NCBI RefSeq assembly: GCF_014204625.1
Contig: NZ_JACHLU010000014.1
Span: forward strand, 60,978-124,977
Direction of reading: 5' to 3'
DNA length: 64,000 bases
DNA from: Gillisella vitis
Lineage (GTDB): Bacteria; Pseudomonadota; Alphaproteobacteria; Rhizobiales; Rhizobiaceae
Each line of letters begins with the position of its first letter. Position 1 is the stretch's first letter. The notes below the pieces were generated by a model. The model saw only the letters and a list, made by a program, of their open reading frames with translations. It did no database searches and was not told the DNA's origin. The translations under genes were made by a program, and so were the position numbers. Below, piece by piece: positions 59,180 through 64,000 of this stretch.

Positions 59180-60585
59180 CCATCCTGTTACAGCTTGATG
59201 ATGCAAGCGTGACATCCAGCACGGGTCAGCTTGTTGAACCCGTCTCCTTTCGTCTGCAAGCGGGGCGGCCCTTCACCATTCTGGGGGAAACGGGGTCAGG
59301 AAAAAGTCTTCTGGCGCAGGCGCTTGTCGGCCTGTTGCCGCAAGGATTGCGCGCCACGGGCCGCGTTGTGATTGATGGTGCAAGCCTTGAGCTCGCTGAT
59401 CCAGCCGCCCATCGTCCGCTTTGGGGTCGCAAGGTCGGCATCCTGCCTCAGGAGCCATGGCTGGCACTTGATCCGCTCATGGCAGCCCTTGAACAGGTGG
59501 CAGAAGGCCATCGCTTTGTGCGCGGTCTGGATGATGCACAGGCAGAACAGGCGGCGCAAAGTGATCTCAGCGCTCTGGATGTGTCCGATGCGGCCCATAA
59601 ACTTCCCGGTGCCTTGTCTGGCGGCATGGCGCAGCGTGTTGCTTTTGCAGCCGCAAGAGCGGGCGGAGCAAGGATCATCATTGCCGATGAGCCGACCAAG
59701 GGGCTGGATGTTGCCCGCCGCGATGAGGTCATCGCGCTTTTGATGCGCGAGGTTGAGAGCGGCGGCACAGTCCTGACCATCACCCACGATCTTGCTCTGG
59801 CCGCGCAAATGGGCGGCGATCTTGCTGTTATGCTCGACGGTAAAATCATCGAGCAGGGCGAGACGGCTGCCGTGTTGAGCGCACCTGTGCATGACTATAC
59901 CCGACGGCTGATTGCCGCCGAGCCAAAGCAATGGCAGGCGCGGACCCGCTCTGAAAACGCGGATGATAACGTTGTGCTGATGGCCGACAACGTTGCCAAG
60001 ACGCGCGGCGGACGATTGCTGTTTTCCGGCCAGAGCCTTCGGCTTCAGGCTGGCGAGATTGTTGGCATCACAGGACCAAGCGGCTCGGGAAAAAGCTCGC
60101 TTGGCGATATTCTGCTGGGACTTTTAAAGCCCGATGAGGGCAGCGTGATCCGCGTTCCCGGCATTGCCCGCGCCCGCTATCAGAAAATCTATCAGGATCC
60201 GCCATCCGCCTTCGCGGCCCGCATCACCATTGGCGCAGGTCTGAATGATCTTGTGCGTCTGCATCGGCTGGAGTCAGAGCAGATTGCACCGCTGATGCAA
60301 CGGTTGCGTCTGGCACCGGGCCTTCTCCATCGCTTGCCAAGCGAGGTTTCCGGTGGCGAATTGCAGCGCTTTGCCTTGCTGCGAGTACTGCTTCTCGATC
60401 CGGTGTTCCTGTTTGCCGACGAACCAACCTCAAGGCTTGATCTGATCACCCAGCAGGAAACAATCGAACTGTTGGTGGAATTGGCCCGCGAGCGCAATTG
60501 CGCTGTGCTGATTGTCAGTCATGATGCAGATTTGATCGAGAAAACCTGCGACCGCTCGATTCGGATCGAGGCATTATGTGCCTGA
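59176..60585 (+). CDS. ABC transporter ATP-binding protein, fused NikD-NikE type
   Basis: 469 residues from an ATGA overlap. Two nucleotide-binding domains are fused. The first has Walker A GETGSGKS (37-44), LSGGMAQRVAFAAARAGGARIIIADEPTKGLD and ITHDLALAAQMGGDLAVM. The second has Walker A GPSGSGKSS (about 300), VSGGELQRFALLRVLLLDPVFLFADEPTSRLD and VSHDADLIEK. It is compact: the second domain ends without the usual oligopeptide-binding extension. It powers the two permeases before it. Confidence 0.92.
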   Translation: MTILLQLDDASVTSSTGQLVEPVSFRLQAGRPFTILGETGSGKSLLAQALVGLLPQGLRATGRVVIDGASLELADPAAHRPLWGRKVGILPQEPWLALDPLMAALEQVAEGHRFVRGLDDAQAEQAAQSDLSALDVSDAAHKLPGALSGGMAQRVAFAAARAGGARIIIADEPTKGLDVARRDEVIALLMREVESGGTVLTITHDLALAAQMGGDLAVMLDGKIIEQGETAAVLSAPVHDYTRRLIAAEPKQWQARTRSENADDNVVLMADNVAKTRGGRLLFSGQSLRLQAGEIVGITGPSGSGKSSLGDILLGLLKPDEGSVIRVPGIARARYQKIYQDPPSAFAARITIGAGLNDLVRLHRLESEQIAPLMQRLRLAPGLLHRLPSEVSGGELQRFALLRVLLLDPVFLFADEPTSRLDLITQQETIELLVELARERNCAVLIVSHDADLIEKTCDRSIRIEALCA

Positions 60586-60591
60586 AAAGGT

Positions 60592-60621
60592 CAGCGGAGG
60601 TCTTGCACCTCCGCTGGTTTT
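60592..60621. terminator. Terminator after the second importer operon
   Basis: Arms CAGCGGAGGT (60592-60601) and ACCTCCGCTG (60607-60616) with a five-base loop, then GTTTTT on the plus strand. It starts seven bases after the ATPase stop and also faces the convergent dehydrogenase gene. Confidence 0.88.
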
Positions 60622-61380
60622 TCAGGGCAGTTTTGCCTCGGCAAAAGGGCCGCCGAGGAAGGGGCAGGGCGGATGGTTTTCACGATTCTCATCCATTGGC
60701 GCGTCTTGAGAGCGATCTTGGGCCCGCCAGCCGAGGGTCTCGGCATCGGCGCTTGTCATGCAGCCACGCTCATTGTCGGAGACGCCATAGGTCATCAGGC
60801 ATCCGAGATGCTCAATCCGAAACGCCCTGTCGATCATGCGCGCAAGATCATCCGCACTGATCCATGTTGTCAGCATTCGCGGCCCGCGTACGGTATTGAA
60901 ACAGGACCCAATACGAATGGCAAGCGATTGAATGCCGCATTTGTCGTGGTAGGTGCGTGCCAGAAGTTCGCCATAGGATTTTGACAGGCCATAAAAACTG
61001 TCGGGCCGCATTGGTGACGTTTCGTCAATGGCAGTGCCGGATGGCTGGAAACCGACAACATGATAAGAGCTGGCCAGAACGATGCGCTGCACGCCATTGC
61101 GTCTTGCTGCCTCGAAAATATGGTAGGTGCCGCGGATATTGGCGTTGAGAATGACCTCAAAGGCAGCCTCATTGGCCATGCCACCGAGATGAATAACGCC
61201 GTCAACCCCTTTCATCACCGCTTCAATCTGATCGAGATGACCAAGATCAGCGGCAATAATACCGTTCGCGGCATCGTCTTTCAGATCCGTCAGCACGAGA
61301 TCATATCCCATCGCCCGCAGACGTGGCGTCATCATGCGCCCAATATTGCCTGCGGCACCAGTCATTAAAAGACGGGTCAT
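60622..61380 (-). CDS. NAD-dependent epimerase/dehydratase family, uronate dehydrogenase-like
   Basis: 252 residues. The Rossmann motif is LLMTGAAGNIGRMMTPRLRAMGYDL, the catalytic region is VLASSYHVVGFQP..DSFYGLSKSYGELLARTYHDK (Ser, Tyr-x3-Lys), and LAIRIGSCFNTVRGPRMLTTWISADDLARMI resembles Agrobacterium uronate dehydrogenase closely. Udh oxidises galacturonate or glucuronate to the aldaro-lactone. The lactonase gene 13 bp upstream fits this chemistry. A related hexose dehydrogenase is possible. Confidence 0.8.
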   Translation of the reverse strand: MTRLLMTGAAGNIGRMMTPRLRAMGYDLVLTDLKDDAANGIIAADLGHLDQIEAVMKGVDGVIHLGGMANEAAFEVILNANIRGTYHIFEAARRNGVQRIVLASSYHVVGFQPSGTAIDETSPMRPDSFYGLSKSYGELLARTYHDKCGIQSLAIRIGSCFNTVRGPRMLTTWISADDLARMIDRAFRIEHLGCLMTYGVSDNERGCMTSADAETLGWRAQDRSQDAPMDENRENHPPCPFLGGPFAEAKLP

Positions 61381-61393
61381 CTGCTACTCCCTG

Positions 61394-62254
61394 TTATGCT
61401 TGGTAAAGATCAGCCGGGCGGCCTTTGCACGGAAGTTGTACGGCAAAGACGCAGCCTGCCAGCGCATTGCCCGCGCCGCCCGGCTTGAGACTGGTGATAT
61501 AGGCTGTGCACAGGTCACTGCCGCCAAAAGCAATGTTGGTCGGATTGGTTGTTGGCACGCGAATGGCCATATCCAGCTTGCCTTGCGGGGTAAATCGCAA
61601 GACCCGGCCACTGTCTGAGGCAGCGATCCAGTAACAGCCATCCTCATCCACAGTTGCCCCATCCGGGCGCCCACCAAATTCGGTAAGATCAAGGAAAGGC
61701 TGCAATGGCGCAACCGGAGTGCCATTGTCATCCAGCTCCGTTGTCCAGACCCTTGCGATGTCGGGAAAGCTGTCCGAGATATAGAGTTTTTTGCCATCCG
61801 GGGAAAAGGCAAGCCCATTCGGGGTTTTAAACCCTTCAAGCATTTGCCTCAGTTTGCCACGCTCAAGACAGAACAGCCGCCCCTGACCCGACCTCTGCCG
61901 CTCCAGACTACCACACCAGAACCGGCCGAATGGATCGGCAATGCCATCATTCAGACGTGCGTGTGCGGAGGCTTTGAACGGTGCCTGTATCAATTGCCGA
62001 TCAAGATTGCCATCGATGATCGAGAGATACTCAAACCCCAACGACGTGCCAGCGGCAAAACCACCCGCCATCGGCACAATGCAGCCCAAGGCACCTTCGA
62101 TGGACCAGTTCAGTACGCTGCCATCAACGGGATCATAACGACGCAGGCCGCCGGCCTCAATATCGCAATACCATAGCGCATCGCTGCACCATTGCGGGCT
62201 TTCGGCCACATCAACAGCCGCAATATCGAGCGGCTCTGCGACGTATTCCTTCAT
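61394..62254 (-). CDS. SMP-30/gluconolactonase family lactonase
   Basis: 286 residues. The beta-propeller family pattern is evident: VAESPQWCSDALWYCDIEAGGLRRYD (metal-binding Glu), HARLNDGIADPFGRFWCGSLE (Asn, Asp), TPNGLAFSPDGKKLYISDSF (Asn, Asp) and GRPDGATVDEDGCYWIAASDSGRVLRFTPQGKLD. It should open a sugar lactone made by the adjacent dehydrogenase. It is the first gene of a two-gene minus-strand operon that diverges from the GntR gene. Confidence 0.9.
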   Translation of the reverse strand: MKEYVAEPLDIAAVDVAESPQWCSDALWYCDIEAGGLRRYDPVDGSVLNWSIEGALGCIVPMAGGFAAGTSLGFEYLSIIDGNLDRQLIQAPFKASAHARLNDGIADPFGRFWCGSLERQRSGQGRLFCLERGKLRQMLEGFKTPNGLAFSPDGKKLYISDSFPDIARVWTTELDDNGTPVAPLQPFLDLTEFGGRPDGATVDEDGCYWIAASDSGRVLRFTPQGKLDMAIRVPTTNPTNIAFGGSDLCTAYITSLKPGGAGNALAGCVFAVQLPCKGRPADLYQA

Positions 62255-62391
62255 GAGATCACCAGAATGAGGGGATCTGTCGAGATGGCCGGTCCAACGG
62301 GCGTCATGATATTCATCCTTTGCGGCACGTATCGATGCGTATGAAAGACTTGAACGTCTTCAGCCCTCGTGCATTATGTGACTACCGAACT

Positions 62392-62406
62392 TATCATGTG
62401 ATGATA
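62392..62406. promoter_or_regulatory. Candidate GntR operator
   Basis: Perfect arms TATCAT (62392-62397) and ATGATA (62401-62406) around GTG, 70 bp before the regulator start in the divergent region. It does not follow a known FadR-subfamily consensus exactly. Confidence 0.5.
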
Positions 62407-62475
62407 TGTCTGTAGTCGTAATATGACATTTGAGCGGAGTCCAGTTGAATCTGGAGTGCCAACCCTGGGGATTTC

Positions 62476-63225
62476 ATGGCCAAGTCAGCAACATCCAGCG
62501 AAATGCATCGCAAGCCAAGACTGGCGGAAAGTGTTATTGAGCAACTGCGGCTCGATATCGTCAGCGGTCAATTGCCGCTCGGGGCGCAATTGCCAACAGA
62601 GCCGGGATTGATTGAACGATTCGGTGTGAGCCGCACGGTCATCCGCGAGGCCTTGGCGGAGTTGAGGGCATCTGGTCTTGTGACGACCCAGCAGGGCAAA
62701 GGCGTGTTCGTTGCTGAGGAATTGCCGGGTCATGAGTTGCGTTTAAGCTCTGAAGAGCAGGACTCTATTCCGAAAACACTGGAAATGCTCGAATTTAGAG
62801 TATCAATTGAAACCGAAGCCGCCGCATTGGCGGCCGCACGACGCTCTGCCGCTCAGGAATACGAAATTCGTGCCGCCAATGATCTGATGGCAGATCTGGT
62901 CGCGGAAAAGGCGTCGGCTTCAAAGGCGGATTTCGACTTTCATCTTGCGATAGCGCGCGCAACCAACAACAGCTATTACCTGAGTGCGTTGCAAAGTTTT
63001 GGCCCCAAGGCGATCCCGCGTGCCAATCTGCCCAATCTGGCATCATCTCGCAGTGAAAGTTATCTTGCGCAAGTGCTGGAAGAACACGGACGTATTAGCG
63101 ACGCCATTGCTGATCAGAACCCGGATGCAGCGCGGGTCGCTATGCGGCAGCATATTGAAAAGTCACAGGAAAGGTATCGCGCAATTGCGCGTGGCATTCG
63201 GGATAAAATCGCAGATGGCGATTGA
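62476..63225 (+). CDS. GntR family regulator, FadR/FCD subfamily
   Basis: 249 residues. The winged helix is AESVIEQLRLDIVSGQLPLGAQLPTEPGLIERFGVSRTVIREALAELRASGLVTTQQGKGVFV. The C-terminal FCD domain shows TLEMLEFRVSIETEAAALAA, DFDFHLAIARATNN, and the late HGRISDAIADQNPDAARVAMRQHIEKSQERY with metal/ligand-binding His residues. It is most likely a repressor of the divergent lactonase-dehydrogenase pair, responding to a sugar acid. Confidence 0.92.
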   Translation: MAKSATSSEMHRKPRLAESVIEQLRLDIVSGQLPLGAQLPTEPGLIERFGVSRTVIREALAELRASGLVTTQQGKGVFVAEELPGHELRLSSEEQDSIPKTLEMLEFRVSIETEAAALAAARRSAAQEYEIRAANDLMADLVAEKASASKADFDFHLAIARATNNSYYLSALQSFGPKAIPRANLPNLASSRSESYLAQVLEEHGRISDAIADQNPDAARVAMRQHIEKSQERYRAIARGIRDKIADGD

Positions 63226-63381
63226 TGTCCATGCTGACCGCATTGTTTTCCAAGATAGGTACCAACGCATATCAAAAGTGACAAGACAGAGAGACACGTG
63301 ATCAACGCGGTGTAAAATTGGAACTTATCTTTTTATAATCAATATCTTGCATTTTTTATGATGTTTTTGGATTTGTCGCTG
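63226..63381. other. AT-rich region upstream of the rRNA promoter
   Basis: No gene seen. The right half (63315-63375) is strongly AT-rich, as in UP-element regions upstream of rRNA promoters. No terminator for the GntR gene is evident. Confidence 0.45.
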
Positions 63382-63410
63382 TTGACTTGTATTGTTGTTG
63401 GGCCTAGAAA
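63382..63410 (+). promoter_or_regulatory. Probable rRNA operon promoter
   Basis: TTGACT (63382-63387) and TAGAAA (63405-63410) are separated by 17 bp and followed closely by a GC hairpin. The -35 is near consensus. The placement about 415 bp before 16S is normal for rhizobial rRNA operons. Confidence 0.65.
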
Positions 63411-63530
63411 CCGCCTCACCGAACGAGGCGTCGCTTCTAACGAGGTTGCGGTTTCGCTCTTAGAAATCACCCAGAGATTGGGCGCAAAGCCTGATTTTAC
63501 CGAAGCTTCGGTTTCGGCGGTGGGATTTTT

Positions 63531-63548
63531 TGACGGTAATTACCGTCA
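63531..63548. other. Perfect 18-bp palindrome in the rRNA leader
   Basis: TGACGGTAATTACCGTCA is fully symmetric with no spacer. It follows another perfect palindrome, ACCGAAGCTTCGGT (63499-63512). Spacer-less symmetry favours a protein-binding site over an RNA hairpin. Confidence 0.55.
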
Positions 63549-63680
63549 GTTATTTGACAATTTTATATGAGAAGAAAGAGAAACGTGGACGGCGGTTTTG
63601 CGTTGGGGACAGAAGAGATTTTGTTTCTGATAGAAGACAAATGACGGTCACGTTTTGATATGAGAACACCATTTTTTGTG

Positions 63681-63727
63681 GGTTCAGATGCCTTTCGTCT
63701 TTCCTTTGGAAAGACGGGACCTGAACC
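63681..63727 (+). other. Structured rRNA leader stem-loop (likely 16S precursor processing region)
   Basis: Outer arms GGTTCAG (63681-63687) and CTGAACC (63721-63727) enclose CGTCTTTCC (63696-63704) and GGAAAGACG (63708-63716) around a TTT loop. Position about 100 bp before 16S suits a precursor stem or RNase III substrate. Confidence 0.55.
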
Positions 63728-63826
63728 GGACTGATCAGAGCAGTGATGCTTTGGCTTGGTTTGAAGCAAAAGATAAGTGAGTTCTCGTCGATTCAGAACA
63801 TACAGTGATTAGTTAAGATTGAATTC

Positions 63827-64000
63827 TCAACTTGAGAGTTTGATCCTGGCTCAGAACGAACGCTGGCGGCAGGCTTAACACATGCAAGTCGAGCGCCTCG
63901 CAAGAGGAGCGGCAGACGGGTGAGTAACGCGTGGGAATCTACCGTACCCTACGGAATAGCTCTGGGAAACTGGAAGTAATACCGTATACGCCCCCCTTTA
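63827..64000 (+). rRNA. rrs: 16S ribosomal RNA (5' part, continues beyond window)
   Basis: AGAGTTTGATCCTGGCTCAG (starting at 63835) and AACGAACGCTGGCGGCAGGC are the universal and alphaproteobacterial 5' sequences, followed by GACGGGTGAGTAACGCGTGGG. The 5' end is set by analogy to rhizobial 16S genes and may be off by a few bases. Only about 174 bases are in the window. The V1 region and later bases place the organism in the Rhizobiaceae. Confidence 0.97.

Noticed and set aside
63358..63570. 70-codon open frame upstream of 16S rRNA
   Set aside because: It spans the rRNA promoter and the palindromic leader and has no protein pattern.
63554..63576. TTGACA as a second rRNA promoter
   Set aside because: No reasonable -10 element is found at 16-18 bp; the promoter at 63382-63410 is better.

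Overview
The window comes from an alphaproteobacterium of the Rhizobiaceae (Agrobacterium/Allorhizobium/Rhizobium group). The evidence is the rhizobial 5' end of a 16S rRNA gene at the right edge, a rhizobial-type pca/pob gene set, rhizobial intergenic palindromes, and many binding-protein-dependent importers. The species cannot be fixed from this sequence. Catabolic islands lie next to an rRNA operon and an ftsK gene, so a chromosome or secondary chromosome is more likely than a small plasmid (inference).

Layout. (1) 1-12131, all on the minus strand: a heterocycle-catabolism island. It holds a dipeptide-type ABC importer, a short HyuA-like hydantoinase/oxoprolinase, two DUF917 (thiohydantoin-desulfurase-fold) proteins, a binding protein, a degenerate acylphosphatase-like protein, a Rieske oxygenase split into two genes, a GST-like protein and a cut-off amidohydrolase/deaminase. 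The split oxygenase plus GST resembles the architecture of the caffeine N7-demethylase NdmC/NdmD/NdmE. (2) 12243-17541: a probable C-glycoside catabolic operon (MFS transporter, GMC oxidoreductase, C-glycoside deglycosidase alpha and beta subunits) with a divergent TetR regulator. (3) 17624-19954: a MalT/LAL-type LuxR regulator. (4) 20135-29594: an amino-sugar regulon (ROK kinase, six-hairpin glycosidase, nagB, CUT1-type ABC importer, ROK repressor). Four copies of the palindrome TTCG-N9-CGAA lie in its promoter regions. (5) 29950-31341: an aldehyde dehydrogenase ending in a long palindromic repeat. (6) 31545-42083: a complete 4-hydroxybenzoate/protocatechuate beta-ketoadipate pathway (pobA, pcaHG, pcaB, pcaC, pcaD, pcaIJ, pcaF) with regulators PcaR, PobR and PcaQ. 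(7) 42090-48043: a quinone-oxidoreductase-like MDR enzyme, an FtsK translocase without membrane segments, and an amidase. (8) 48128-51431: divergent katG and oxyR. (9) 51432-55793: a cobalamin riboswitch, a candidate leader peptide and hairpin, then nrdHIEF (class Ib ribonucleotide reductase). (10) 55900-60585: a second nickel/peptide-family ABC importer with a fused double ATPase. (11) 60622-63225: a uronate-dehydrogenase-like enzyme, an SMP-30/gluconolactonase and a GntR regulator. (12) 63226-64000: rRNA promoter, structured leader and the start of 16S rRNA.

The islands share one logic: import of a plant- or soil-derived compound, dedicated enzymes, and a local regulator facing a palindromic operator. 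The most unusual parts are the split Rieske system with its degenerate acylphosphatase neighbour, the C-glycoside cluster, the TTCG-N9-CGAA regulon, and the B12-riboswitch/leader-peptide arrangement ahead of nrdHIEF. All assignments were made by eye from protein motifs, without database searches.
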